Assembly (NCBI GenBank): GCA_020161815.1
Contig: JAIUOP010000001.1
Span: forward strand, 310,001 to 374,000
Origin: Actinomycetota bacterium
Lineage (GTDB): Bacteria; Actinomycetota; Actinomycetes; Actinomycetales; Dermatophilaceae
DNA length: 64,000 nucleotides
Direction of reading: 5' to 3'
The notes beneath the pieces are model-generated. The model saw only the letters and a program-made list of their open reading frames with translations, did no database searches and had not been told where the DNA came from. Below, one piece after another: positions 43,634 through 51,860 of this stretch. Position 1 is the first letter of the stretch; each line of letters opens with the position of its first letter. Made by a program: the position numbers and the translations under genes.

Positions 43634-44899
43634 GTGCCCACGCCCTATGACCGCTACGCGCCCGCCCCGGCGCCGGCCCGCCCCCGCCTCGAGCGGCCGC
43701 TCGCCGGTCGCTGGCTCGGGGGCGTGTGCGCGGGCATCGGCGCGCACTTGGGCGTCGACCCCCGGGCGGTGCGCTGGGTCGTGGCTGCCTTGACCTTCTT
43801 CGGGGTGGGCCTGCCTGCCTACCTCTTCCTCTGGGCCCTCACGCCCGAGGCGCAGGCCCAGCCTGCCGTCGACCCGGCGAGTGGGCGGCCGGCACCGGTC
43901 GTCGAGCGGGCCGTGGCCGGACTGGAGCGGTCCCGCTACGGCGCCCTGCTCGCGGTCGGCGGGCTCGTCGTCGCGGTCGGTGGGCTGGCTGCGCTCCAGG
44001 GGCTCGGGCTCGACGTGCGCGCGGGCGTGCTCGTGCCTCTCATCCTCGTCGCGGCCGGCGCGGTCGTCGTGTGGTCCGACCTCGACGAAGCCGGGCGGGC
44101 CAAGGCGCTCGACGCCGGTGGTGACGGCCAGCGGGGCTACCTCTGGCTGCGGGTCGGGCTCGGACTGACCCTGGCCGTCGTCGGCATCACCGTCCTGGCG
44201 TCCCGTGGGGCCGGCGTGGCGGTGCTCCTCGACTCCCTCCTGGCGGCCGCCGCCGTGCTCTTCGGGGTCGCGATCATCGGTGCGCCCTGGGCGCTGCGCC
44301 TGTGGGCGCAGGCGCGCCGCGAGCAGGAGGCCGCCGCGCGCGCCACCGAGCGCGCCGACATCGCTGCGCACCTGCACGACTCCGTCCTCCAGACCCTGGC
44401 GCTCATCCAGCGCCGCGCCGCCGACCCCGCCGCTGTGGCCACCCTTGCCCGGGCCCAGGAGCGCGAGCTGCGGTCCTGGCTGTATGCCGGCCCGGCCGGT
44501 CCGGACCTGACCCTCGCGGCCGCGATCGCGGCCGTCGCCCACGAGGTCGAGGACCTCACGAGCGTGCCGGTCGACCTCGTGGTGACCGGCGACCGCCCGA
44601 TGGAGGAGCACGGCACCGCCCTCACCCGGGCACTGCGCGAAGCCCTCTTCAATGCCGCCCGTCACGGCCGGCCGCCGGTCAGTGCCTATGTGGAGATCGG
44701 ACCCGCCGGTGTCGAGGCCTTCGTCCGGGATCGTGGTGCCGGCTTCGAGCTGGCGGCCGTGCCGGAGGACCGCCTCGGCGTCCGCCAGTCGATCCTCGGG
44801 CGGATGGAGCGGCACGGCGGCACCGCTCGCGTCCGTCGCCGCGAGGACGGCACCGAGGTCGAGCTCACGCTGCCCGCACTGGAAGGAATCCCGTCATGA
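43634..44899 (+). CDS. PspC-domain sensor histidine kinase
   Basis: 421 residues. PspC domain at ~20-75 (GRWLGGVCAGIGAHLGVDPR), then membrane helices to ~235 and a NarL/DesK-type kinase core. ERADIAAHLHDSVLQTLALI (~240-260) carries the phosphate-accepting His, and EALFNAARHG is the N-box of the ATPase. The C-terminus ends with VRDRGAGFEL and SILGRMERHGGTARV. No extracellular sensor is visible, so it probably senses the membrane through PspC or via the divergent LiaF-like protein. Its stop overlaps the regulator ATG. Confidence 0.92.
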   Translation: MPTPYDRYAPAPAPARPRLERPLAGRWLGGVCAGIGAHLGVDPRAVRWVVAALTFFGVGLPAYLFLWALTPEAQAQPAVDPASGRPAPVVERAVAGLERSRYGALLAVGGLVVAVGGLAALQGLGLDVRAGVLVPLILVAAGAVVVWSDLDEAGRAKALDAGGDGQRGYLWLRVGLGLTLAVVGITVLASRGAGVAVLLDSLLAAAAVLFGVAIIGAPWALRLWAQARREQEAAARATERADIAAHLHDSVLQTLALIQRRAADPAAVATLARAQERELRSWLYAGPAGPDLTLAAAIAAVAHEVEDLTSVPVDLVVTGDRPMEEHGTALTRALREALFNAARHGRPPVSAYVEIGPAGVEAFVRDRGAGFELAAVPEDRLGVRQSILGRMERHGGTARVRRREDGTEVELTLPALEGIPS

Positions 44900-45624
44900 C
44901 CCAGCCCCGTGCCCAGTCCGCGCGACCCGGGGAGGGGAGCGGACGGCATACGCCGATCCGCGTCGTCCTCGTCGACGACCACCGGATGTTCCGCACCGGC
45001 GTGCGCAGCGAGCTGGCCGCGGAGGCGGCGGAGCGGATCGAGATCGTCGGCGAGGCGCCGGATGTGGAGAGCGCCATCGCCGTCATCAAGGCCGAGCAGC
45101 CCGACGTGGTGCTGCTCGACGTCCACCTGCCCGGGGGGACGGGGCAGGGCGGGGTCGACGTGCTCCGCGGGTGCGTGGCCCAGGAGTCTCGGCGCGGGCA
45201 GCCGATCCGGTTCCTGGCCCTGTCGGTGTCGGATGCGGCCGAGGACGTCATCGCAGTCATCCGGGCCGGGGCGCGGGGGTACGTGACCAAGACGATCACC
45301 GCCACCGACCTCACGACCGCCGTGCGCCGGGTGGCCGAGGGGGATGCGGTGTTCTCGCCGCGGCTGGCCGGCTTCGTCCTCGACGCCTTCGGCGCGGCGG
45401 CGGGGGAGCTCGCCGAGGTGGACGAGGAGCTCGACCGGCTCTCGGCGCGTGAGCGCGAGGTGATGCGGCTGATCGCGCGGGGCTACCAGTACAAGGAGGT
45501 CGCCAAGGAGCTCTTCATCTCGATCAAGACGGTCGAGACCCATGTCTCCTCGGTCCTGCGCAAGCTCCAGCTCTCCTCCCGGCACGAGCTCACGACGTGG
45601 GCGATGGGGCGCAAGCTCATCTGA
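44896..45624 (+). CDS. LuxR/NarL-type response regulator
   Basis: 242 residues. Receiver: VVLVDDHRMFRTGV (acid pair), VVLLDVHLPGG (phosphorylated Asp near 74), LALSVSD and YVTKTI (Lys). The output domain at ~175-240 is a LuxR helix-turn-helix, LSAREREVMRLIARGYQYKEVAKEL, then SIKTVETHVSSVLRKL. Partner of the PspC kinase by ATGA overlap. Likely controls the divergent PspC/LiaF-like operon and itself. Confidence 0.95.
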   Translation: MTQPRAQSARPGEGSGRHTPIRVVLVDDHRMFRTGVRSELAAEAAERIEIVGEAPDVESAIAVIKAEQPDVVLLDVHLPGGTGQGGVDVLRGCVAQESRRGQPIRFLALSVSDAAEDVIAVIRAGARGYVTKTITATDLTTAVRRVAEGDAVFSPRLAGFVLDAFGAAAGELAEVDEELDRLSAREREVMRLIARGYQYKEVAKELFISIKTVETHVSSVLRKLQLSSRHELTTWAMGRKLI

Positions 45625-45654
45625 CCGGATTGGGGAGGCGCGGCGAACGTTGCC

Positions 45655-45660
45655 TAGGGT
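45655..45660 (+). promoter_or_regulatory. -10 box of the membrane protein gene at 45668
   Basis: TAGGGT ends 7 bases before the ATG, indicating a leaderless transcript. Confidence 0.55.
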
Positions 45661-45667
45661 GGCGGGC

Positions 45668-46012
45668 ATGGAGTTCGTCATTCACCTCGTCCTCGTCCTG
45701 CACTTCCTCGCCCTCGCCGCCATCCTCGGCGGCTGGATCGCCCAGCGCACCGGCGGGCACGCCCTCTCGTCGATGGTCTGGGGCGCTCGCGCGCAGCTGC
45801 TCATCGGGCTGCTCCTCGTCGGCCTCAACGAGATGAACGGCGAAGCCCTCAACCACATGAAGGTCGGCGTCAAGCTGCTCGTCATGCTCGGCGTGCTCGC
45901 GGCGGCGGAGATCGCCAACGCCAGGGCCAGGAAGGGTCAGCCCCGCCCGGCGCTCGTCGACGCTGCGGCCGGCCTGACCGTCCTCAACGTGCTGGTCGCC
46001 ACCCTCTGGTGA
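45668..46012 (+). CDS. Small four-helix membrane protein
   Basis: 114 residues with about four hydrophobic helices (FVIHLVLVLHFLALAAILGG, AQLLIGLLLVGLNEM, KLLVMLGVLAAAEIA, LTVLNVLVATLW). Resembles small integral membrane proteins common in Actinobacteria, but I cannot name the family. Its own leaderless promoter; convergent with the quinone oxidoreductase gene 14 bases on. Confidence 0.7.
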   Translation: MEFVIHLVLVLHFLALAAILGGWIAQRTGGHALSSMVWGARAQLLIGLLLVGLNEMNGEALNHMKVGVKLLVMLGVLAAAEIANARARKGQPRPALVDAAAGLTVLNVLVATLW

Positions 46013-46025
46013 GGATTTCCCCGCG

Positions 46026-47003
46026 TCAGGGGATGAGGACGAGCTTGCCCTGGGTGCTCCGGGACTCCAGGGCCGCGTATGCCGTGGCCGCCTCCGCGAG
46101 CGGGTGCCGTCCGCCGATGGTCACCGCCAGGGAGCCGTCCGCGACGGCGGCGAACACCTCGGCGGCGCGCGCCTCGAGGTCCCTGCGATCGCTGATGTGG
46201 TGCGCCAGGGACGGGCGGGTGAGGAAGAGCGAGCCGCCGGCATTGAGCCGCTGGACGTCGACGGGAGGCACCGGCCCCGAGGCCGCGCCGAAGATCGCGA
46301 GCGTGCCGCGAGGGCGCAGCGACGCGAGTGAGGCGTCGAAGGTGGCGGCACCGACACCGTCATAGGCCACCTCGACGCCACGGCCGTCGGGCGTGACGGC
46401 GCGGATCGCCGCCGCCAGGTCGTCGACCTCGCTGTAGTCGATGGTGTGGTCGGCGCCGCGGGCCGCAGCCGTCGCGCACTTCTCCGCTGAACCGGCGGTG
46501 GCGATGACGGTGGCGCCCTTGGCCTTGAGCAGCTGGACGAGCAGTTGGCCGACGCCCCCGGCCGCCGCATGGACCAGGGCCACCGTGCCCTCGCGCACCG
46601 GGTGGGTGTCGGTTGTGAGGAACTGCGCCGTCATGCCCTGGAGGAGGACGGCGGCTGCCACGACCGGGTCGACACCATCTGGGACCGGCACGCAGGTGCG
46701 GGCCGGCACCACGGCATACGTGGCGGCGGAGCCGTTCGTCATGGCCCAGGCCACGACCTGCCCCGGGGTGACCTGCTCGACGTCGGCCCCCACGGCGAGG
46801 ACGCGCCCGGCACCCTCCATGCCCAGGGTGAAGGGCGTCGGGAGGGGATAGATCCCCTCGCGCTGGTAGACGTCGATGAAGTTGACGCCGCTGGCGGCGA
46901 CCTCGATGAGGACCTCGCCCGGCCCGGGCTCGGGGCGCTCCTGCGGCTGGACGGCGAGGACCTCGGGTCCTCCGTGGGCGGTGACGACCAAGGCGTGGGA
47001 CAT
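46026..47003 (-). CDS. Quinone oxidoreductase (zeta-crystallin/QorA-like MDR)
   Basis: 325 residues of the medium-chain reductase superfamily without the structural zinc Cys set. Reduces quinones or enals with NADPH. N-terminal domain GPGEVLIEVAASGVNFIDVYQREG, then LGMEGAGRVLAVG, and the nucleotide-binding loop VHAAAGGVGQLLVQL (~145-159). Then YDGVGAATFDASL. Typical QOR length. CAGGAT six bases before its ATG suggests a leaderless transcript. Confidence 0.92.
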   Translation of the reverse strand: MSHALVVTAHGGPEVLAVQPQERPEPGPGEVLIEVAASGVNFIDVYQREGIYPLPTPFTLGMEGAGRVLAVGADVEQVTPGQVVAWAMTNGSAATYAVVPARTCVPVPDGVDPVVAAAVLLQGMTAQFLTTDTHPVREGTVALVHAAAGGVGQLLVQLLKAKGATVIATAGSAEKCATAAARGADHTIDYSEVDDLAAAIRAVTPDGRGVEVAYDGVGAATFDASLASLRPRGTLAIFGAASGPVPPVDVQRLNAGGSLFLTRPSLAHHISDRRDLEARAAEVFAAVADGSLAVTIGGRHPLAEAATAYAALESRSTQGKLVLIP

Positions 47004-47009
47004 GCCTCG

Positions 47010-47015
47010 ATCCTG
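47010..47015 (-). promoter_or_regulatory. -10 box of the quinone oxidoreductase gene
   Basis: CAGGAT on the minus strand, 6 bases before the ATG at 47003. Confidence 0.45.
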
Positions 47016-47028
47016 CCCGATCGGGGCG

Positions 47029-47760
47029 TCAGTTGAGCGGGATGACCTTGAAGGCCTCGCCGAGGCGTCCGTCGGGCAGGCCCATCCGCTGGCCCATGAA
47101 CCCGCTCATCCGCCGCAGGAAGACCTCCAGCTCATCGCCGCGGTGGGCCGTCTGGGAGGCGTGCGCCTTGAGGGCGGCGATCTTGCGGTCGAAGACGTCG
47201 GTGACGTCGACGACGTGGTCGGGCGTCGGGTGCGCCATCAGCCAGATCTCGCCGACGTGCCAGAAGGGCAGCCCTTCCTCCTCGTGCAGCTCGGGCCACG
47301 CGAAGGGGTTCTCGGCCGCGGGGTAGCAGGCGCGCACCGTCGCCTCCCCGGCCGCCAGGTGGTCCGGATGGCTGGCCTGGAGCCGGTCGTAGTTGCGCTC
47401 CGGGCTCTGGCAGACGACGCGCTGCGGCCGCACGTCGCGGATCGCGCGGACGATCTCGCGCTGGAGCTCGAAGGTGGGCTCCAGCCAGCCGTCGCGGTGG
47501 CCCTCCACCCAGCGCACGTCGGTCACCCCGTATGCCGCGCACGCCGCCTGCTGCTCGGCCTCCCTGAGCGCGGGGATGGTGGCGATGTCGGCATCCGGGC
47601 GCGCGCCCTGCTCGCCATGGGTGAGGCAGAGCAGGGTCACCTCCAGCCCGGCGTCGACCCAGGTCGCCATCGTCCCGGCGAGGCCGAAGTCGGCGTCGTC
47701 GGGGTGGGCGGCGACGACGAGGATGCGTTCGATGTCGGTATCAGGGCGGGGTTCGGCCAC
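47029..47760 (-). CDS. PIG-L family N-deacetylase (second copy)
   Basis: 243 residues. VVAAHPDDADFGLAGTMA (~14-31) and ASHPDHLAAGEA provide the zinc ligands; the AHPDDxDF form differs from the AHPDDE of the copy at 39 kb, so the two belong to different subgroups. Acts on an acetylated amino-sugar conjugate; substrate unknown. Upstream TAGGCT lies exactly 6 bases before the GTG at 47760, and GAGGAG abuts the start. Same strand as the quinone oxidoreductase but with its own promoter. Confidence 0.87.
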   Translation of the reverse strand: MAEPRPDTDIERILVVAAHPDDADFGLAGTMATWVDAGLEVTLLCLTHGEQGARPDADIATIPALREAEQQAACAAYGVTDVRWVEGHRDGWLEPTFELQREIVRAIRDVRPQRVVCQSPERNYDRLQASHPDHLAAGEATVRACYPAAENPFAWPELHEEEGLPFWHVGEIWLMAHPTPDHVVDVTDVFDRKIAALKAHASQTAHRGDELEVFLRRMSGFMGQRMGLPDGRLGEAFKVIPLN

Positions 47761-47766
47761 CTCCTC

Positions 47767-47772
47767 AGCCTA
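47767..47772 (-). promoter_or_regulatory. -10 box of the second PIG-L gene
   Basis: TAGGCT on the minus strand, 6 bases before the GTG at 47760. Confidence 0.55.
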
Positions 47773-47845
47773 CGGAGCGGGACTCTCACGGCGCGCACGA
47801 GTCCGGCCCACGGCATACTCGGCAAGGGTGAGAGGTGAATCGGCG

Positions 47846-48829
47846 ATGACGACGGACAACCCGTACGTGCTCAAGAGCTACCGCTACCTGCGCCTGGTCA
47901 TGGTCGGGCTGGTCATCCTGCTCGCGATCTCGGTGCTCATCGAGGTGCAGCAGTCCGGCCCCGGCTGCTGGCGGACGTCGATCTCGTCGTACTACTGGAC
48001 GCCGGTGCGAGGGGTCTTCATCGGCGCGCTCGTCTCGATCGGGGTCTGCCTGATCGTCCTCAAGGGCAACACCGCCATCGAGGACCTGCTGCTCAACGTC
48101 GCCGGGGCGCTCGCGCCGGTCGTCGCCTTCGTGCCGATCCTCGACCCCAAGGAGTGCCAGTCGACGCCGTGGGCCGCCGATGCCGACGCCCGCGCCAACA
48201 TCTTCAACAACGTCGGCGCCCTCCTCATCGCAGGGCTCATCGCCACGGCCGTGGCCTGGTGGGTCGCCCGTCGGGAGGGCAAGGGCCGGCTCACGCGGGC
48301 GGACCTCGTGGGCATCGTCGTCACGGTCGGCCTGGTCGCGGCGGGGATCGGGCTCTTCCTCTGGGCGCGCGACTTCTTCGATCGCTGGGCGCACTACCTC
48401 GCCGCGATCCCGCTCTTCGCCCTGCTCGTGGCGGTCATGGTCGTCAACGCGGTGTCCTACGGCCGCACGACGGCTGCCGACGAGGGTCGCCGTCAGGTCC
48501 GGCGCGCCGACCTCGCCAACCGTTATCTCGTCCTCGCGCTCGCCACTGTCGGTCTCGTGGTGGTGATGGGCCTGGTCGCTTGGCGGCTGCCGTGGCGGCA
48601 CGGCACCTTCTGGATCGAGGTCGTGGTCATCGCTGCCTTCGCCCTCTTCTGGGTGTTCCAGACCCAGGAGCTGTGGAACGAGGAGGAGGGCCTGCGACCC
48701 GACCCCGAAGGAGTACTTGCGGCCGCTGAGCCTTCGGGGGCCGGCTCGACCTCGGCCGGCTCGGCGTCGGCCGGCTCGGCGTCGGCCGACTCGACCTCGG
48801 CCCGCTCGGCGTCGGCCGACTCGACGTAG
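47846..48829 (+). CDS. Hypothetical polytopic membrane protein with repetitive Ser/Ala tail
   Basis: 327 residues, family not recognised. About seven or eight hydrophobic segments between ~17 and ~285, with a Cys pair region (GPGCWRTSISSYYWTPVRG) in the first outer loop that resembles DUF998-like proteins in a general way. The last ~30 residues are STSAGSASAGSASADSTSAR-type repeats encoded by TCGGCGTCGGCC units, able to vary by slippage. Convergent with the UDGb gene across HP10. Role unknown. Confidence 0.65.
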   Translation: MTTDNPYVLKSYRYLRLVMVGLVILLAISVLIEVQQSGPGCWRTSISSYYWTPVRGVFIGALVSIGVCLIVLKGNTAIEDLLLNVAGALAPVVAFVPILDPKECQSTPWAADADARANIFNNVGALLIAGLIATAVAWWVARREGKGRLTRADLVGIVVTVGLVAAGIGLFLWARDFFDRWAHYLAAIPLFALLVAVMVVNAVSYGRTTAADEGRRQVRRADLANRYLVLALATVGLVVVMGLVAWRLPWRHGTFWIEVVVIAAFALFWVFQTQELWNEEEGLRPDPEGVLAAAEPSGAGSTSAGSASAGSASADSTSARSASADST

Positions 48830-48839
48830 TTCGCTTCCA

Positions 48840-48978
48840 GAAGGTTTCGCCATCTACGGGTTCGGGGATTCAGTAGACGGCGAAACCTTCGCGGACGATG
48901 ACGTGCCGGGTCAGCCGCGCCCCGGTCAGCCACCCTGATCGGTTGCAGGGCGATCAGTTGATGGCGAAACCTTCGCGG
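48840..48978. repeat. Inverted repeat HP10 plus a third copy of its arm
   Basis: Arms GAAGGTTTCGCC (48840-48851) and complement (48879-48890); after a mismatch TCTAC/GTAGA pairs inside. A third copy, GATGGCGAAACCTTCGCGG, lies at 48960-48978 in the same orientation as the right arm, inside the UDGb coding sequence, where it encodes the AAKVSP part of the C-terminus. Confidence 0.85.
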
Positions 48979-49807
48979 CGGGATGCAGGGAGCGGAGCAC
49001 CGCGTCGAGCATGTCCGGCGTCAGGCGCTTGGTGAACGTGTTGTGCGGGCTCACGTGGTAGCAGCCCACGAGGCGCACCTCCACGCGGTCCGGTCGGACG
49101 AGGAGGACCTCGGCGCCGTGGGCGAACTTCGGCTTGGGCTGGGGCACCACCCAGTCCATGGCGCGTGCGGCCGCCAGCACCCCGTCCCAGCCGATGCCGC
49201 CGAGGGTCATGATCGTGTGCACCTGGGGCGAGAGCTCGAGGTCGCGTCGCAGCCAGGGCAGGCAGTTCGCCTTCTCCTCGGCCGTTGGGGCGTTGGCCGG
49301 AGGGGCGCAGCGCACGGTGGCCACGATGCGCAGCCCGGTCAGCGCCAGGCCGTCGCCGGCCCCGATCGAGCTCGGTTGGTTGGCAAAACCGGTGCGGTGC
49401 AACGCGGCATACAGGAAGTCACCGGAGGAGTCGCCGGTGAACATCCGACCGGTGCGGTTGGTGCCATTGGCCGCTGGCGCGAGGCCGACGATGAGGATCG
49501 GGGCATCGGGGTCACCGAACGACGGGCCTGGCCGTCCCCAGTACGGCTCGTGCGCGAAGGAGGCCCGCCGGCCCTCCCGGGCCACGCTCTCGCGCCAGGC
49601 GACGAGCCGGGGGCAGGCGCGGCACACCGAGATGCAGGCCTGGAGCTCCGGTATGCCGTCCGCGGCCCTGGCCAGTCGTCGCACCTGGGCCGGGGTGCGG
49701 GCGACCGGGGTCCCGGGAGCGGCAGGGTCGTCGGGCCAGCCGGTGCCCGGTGGCACGGGCGAGGCGAAGGCCTGCCCCGTCACCGGGTGTGGGTCGGTGC
49801 TGGACAC
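48926..49807 (-). CDS. Uracil-DNA glycosylase, family 5 (UDGb)
   Basis: 293 residues. Removes uracil and other deaminated bases from DNA. CISVCRACPRLVAWRE starts the iron-sulfur cluster ligands, GLAPAANGTNRTGRMFTGDSSG is the first active-site motif (shown here as GLAPAANGTNRTGRMFTGD), CAPPANAPTAEEKANC gives further Cys ligands, and GCYHVSPHNTFTKRLT is the second motif. These fit UDGb, not family 4. The last ~20 residues (AAKVSPSTDRPATDQGG) derive from a repeated palindrome arm. TAGGCT lies 6 bases before GTG 49807. Confidence 0.94.
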   Translation of the reverse strand: MSSTDPHPVTGQAFASPVPPGTGWPDDPAAPGTPVARTPAQVRRLARAADGIPELQACISVCRACPRLVAWRESVAREGRRASFAHEPYWGRPGPSFGDPDAPILIVGLAPAANGTNRTGRMFTGDSSGDFLYAALHRTGFANQPSSIGAGDGLALTGLRIVATVRCAPPANAPTAEEKANCLPWLRRDLELSPQVHTIMTLGGIGWDGVLAAARAMDWVVPQPKPKFAHGAEVLLVRPDRVEVRLVGCYHVSPHNTFTKRLTPDMLDAVLRSLHPAAKVSPSTDRPATDQGG

Positions 49808-49813
49808 GAGTGA

Positions 49814-49819
49814 AGCCTA
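49814..49819 (-). promoter_or_regulatory. -10 box of the UDGb gene
   Basis: TAGGCT on the minus strand, 6 bases before the GTG at 49807. Confidence 0.55.
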
Positions 49820-49897
49820 GGCGTGCCGCGTCCTCGTGAGGCGGTCGTGGGGTGTGGCTCAGGGGTGTCCCTGATCGCCGGGGTGCGCTCCTCGCCC

Positions 49898-49903
49898 TAC
49901 CGT
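49898..49903 (+). promoter_or_regulatory. -10 box of the DUF3995 gene
   Basis: TACCGT ends 6 bases before the ATG at 49910. Confidence 0.5.
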
Positions 49904-49909
49904 TGAGCC

Positions 49910-50449
49910 ATGGGGACATCGGGGGAGAGGCCCGCCGCGTGGTTGTGCGCCGCCGGCCTGGTCGGGACGGCCCATGCGGCCTTCAGCATCCACTGGGCGA
50001 TGGGCGGCACCTGGCTGCTCGACACGGTCGGGGCCACCGGCGACCGCCTCGGCTCGGCCGGGGTCGCCGGCACGGTGGCGCTCGCCGCTGTCGGGCTGGT
50101 CAAGGCGTTCGTCGCCTGGGGGCCACTGCTCACGAGGCGCTGGATCGGCTTTGCTGCCGGGCTCGCCCGTCGGCTGTGGTTCTTCGCGGGACTGGTGCTC
50201 GCGATCTACGGCGTCGTGCTGACCGCGGTCGGGCTGGTCGCCCTCACCGGGGCCCTCGGGGAGCCGACCGACCGCACCTCACTGCTCGGTCATGCCCTGC
50301 TCTGGGACCCGCTCTTCGCGTTCTGGGGAGGGCTCATGCTGCGCGGGCTCGCGCTGGCGCATGCCCCCCGCCCGAGTGCCCGGCGGCCGGCTGACGCTCA
50401 ACCGTCGGTGGCCGGTCGCGACCGCGACGCCTTGGTCTCGGCCCGCTGA
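49910..50449 (+). CDS. DUF3995 membrane protein
   Basis: 179 residues, four membrane helices, with FSIHWAMGGTWLLDTVG at ~25-41, the opening typical of DUF3995, and a later DPLFAFWGGLMLRGLAL. Function unknown. The C-terminal ~30 residues are charged and overlap the convergent arfB-like gene by 52 bases. Confidence 0.8.
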   Translation: MGTSGERPAAWLCAAGLVGTAHAAFSIHWAMGGTWLLDTVGATGDRLGSAGVAGTVALAAVGLVKAFVAWGPLLTRRWIGFAAGLARRLWFFAGLVLAIYGVVLTAVGLVALTGALGEPTDRTSLLGHALLWDPLFAFWGGLMLRGLALAHAPRPSARRPADAQPSVAGRDRDALVSAR

Positions 50450-50844
50450 CGCTTGGCCCGGAGTCTCCGCTCTTGCGACCCCTTCGTCGGGCGGGTGGCC
50501 CGGCGGGCCGGAGGAGGCGGTGCGAGCGCGGATCGCACGACCTCGGCCAAGCGTGCTCGGGCGATGACCCGGTTGCGGTGCTGCGAGCGCTCGTCGCGCG
50601 CAAGAGCGGTCAATCGCCCCGTGGCCACGGCGTCGGGCAGGGCGCGACGCAGCCGGCGGGACTGTGCCTCGGTCAGCAGGCTCTCGAGGTCGGCCAGCGC
50701 CAGCTCGACCTCGACGCGGCTGTCGGTGGTGTTGACCGACTGCCCACCCGGCCCGGGCGAGCGGGAGAAGCGCTCGACGAGCAGCCCCGCGGGGACGTGC
50801 AGCCCCAGGGGCAGGCCCGGCCCGGCGGGGACGTCGAGATCCAT
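50398..50844 (-). CDS. arfB: Peptide-chain-release-factor-like protein (ArfB/YaeJ type)
   Basis: 148 residues. Ribosome rescue: hydrolyses peptidyl-tRNA on ribosomes stalled without a stop codon. FSRSPGPGGQSVNTTDSRVEV contains the catalytic GGQ (~33-35). The basic C-terminal tail (RATRPTKGSQERRLRAKRQRAETKASR region) is the part that enters the mRNA channel in ArfB. No codon-recognition domain, as expected. Its last 52 bases overlap the end of the DUF3995 gene. Confidence 0.92.
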   Translation of the reverse strand: MDLDVPAGPGLPLGLHVPAGLLVERFSRSPGPGGQSVNTTDSRVEVELALADLESLLTEAQSRRLRRALPDAVATGRLTALARDERSQHRNRVIARARLAEVVRSALAPPPPARRATRPTKGSQERRLRAKRQRAETKASRSRPATDG

Positions 50845-50880
50845 GCCGGACATCCTCGCGCGCCCGTGCGCTCCCTGTGG

Positions 50881-50886
50881 CAGGGT
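50881..50886 (+). promoter_or_regulatory. -10 box of the PH-like gene
   Basis: CAGGGT ends 7 bases before the ATG at 50894. Confidence 0.4.
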
Positions 50887-50893
50887 CGACTCC

Positions 50894-51268
50894 ATGGCGG
50901 ATGTGGAGTTTGACCTCGAAGACCAACGACAGGCCGTGGAATCGGGATTGCTCCCCGGCGAGCAGCTCATCGCGGTCTACGACGCCAAGGACTCGGGGAC
51001 CGGATTCATCGGGCTCACCGATCGGCGGGTGGTCCTCCAGGACGAGTCCTATGTCGGCGGTCGCATCGCCCTGACCTCGATCCCCTACCGGGGGGTCCAC
51101 GCCATCTCGCTGGTGTCGAACAAGTCCTTCCTCGGCGGCTTCATCGAGGCCTCGACGGTGTCGATCACCATCTCCGGCCACACCTACGAGGTCGAGCTGC
51201 GAGGCCACGACAAGGCTCGCCACGTCCACGACGTGGTGCTCCACTACGCGACAGGAGTTTCGTCATGA
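50894..51268 (+). CDS. PH-domain-like (YvbH/bPH) small protein
   Basis: 124 residues, a single bacterial PH-type domain: LLPGEQLIAVYDAKDSGTGFIGLTDRRVVLQD (in parts: GEQLIAVYDAK, then GLTDRRVVLQD), IPYRGVHAISL, ITISGHTYEVELRG. Probable binding role; partner unknown. Its stop overlaps the ATG of the decayed LLM oxidoreductase gene (ATGA), so the two were an operon before the second decayed. Confidence 0.78.
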   Translation: MADVEFDLEDQRQAVESGLLPGEQLIAVYDAKDSGTGFIGLTDRRVVLQDESYVGGRIALTSIPYRGVHAISLVSNKSFLGGFIEASTVSITISGHTYEVELRGHDKARHVHDVVLHYATGVSS

Positions 51269-51769
51269 CCCGCCTCGGCCACCAGATCCCGAACTTCACC
51301 TACCCCGGGGTCGGCAGCGACTCCCTCTTCGAGGTCGTGGCCGCCCAGGCGGTCGAGGCCGAGGAGAGCGGCTTCGACACCGCCTGCGGATGGTCGCGCA
51401 GTATGCCGACGAGCCAACATCATCTGCCCGCCCGACGAGATCCCCCGCAAGCTCGAGGCCCTCGACCGGTACTGCGCGGCGCTGGGTCGGGACCGCTCCG
51501 AGATCACCGTGACCTACCAGACCAGTGCGGTCATCGCCCCGACCCGTGAGCAGGCCCAGTGCGAGCTCGAGGCGGCGGTGGCGGCCATCCCCGAGCTCGG
51601 GGCGCGCGCGGGCTCGGTGATCCTCGGCAGCCCCGACGAGGTCCGGGCGGTCTACGAGCGGATCCTGGCCGCCGGGGTCGACGGCTTCACCATCAACCTG
51701 CCCGCCAATGGGCACATCCCGGGCCGGGTGACACTCCTCGGCGAGACCCTGGCCCCGCTGATCGGCTGA
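51265..51769 (+). pseudogene. Decayed LLM-class F420-dependent oxidoreductase
   Basis: Begins like an intact gene (TRLGHQIPNFTYPGVG, then EAEESGFDT). It then jumps, in another frame, to material from the far end of the protein (RMVAQYADE). After one missing base it continues NIICPPDEIPRKLEALDRYC and TYQTSAVIAPT to the normal C-terminus at 51769. About 500 bases remain against ~900 for a whole gene, so there is one large internal deletion plus at least one frameshift. The active-site half is gone. HP11 follows 18 bases after the end. Confidence 0.85.
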
Positions 51770-51786
51770 GTCACCGCCCACAGACA

Positions 51787-51848
51787 GTCGAGCGAGGAGA
51801 ACGCGCTGAGCGCGATGCACCGCCCACGCCACGTTCTCCTCGCTCGAC
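51787..51848. repeat. Inverted repeat HP11 (GTCGA family)
   Basis: Perfect 17-bp arms GTCGAGCGAGGAGAACG (51787-51803) and complement (51832-51848), loop 28 bases. AGAC pairs further out after one mismatch. It shares GTCGAGCGAG with HP5. It lies behind the decayed LLM gene and ahead of the operator array of the next operon. Confidence 0.93.
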
Positions 51849-51860
51849 GGTCTCTCCCTC

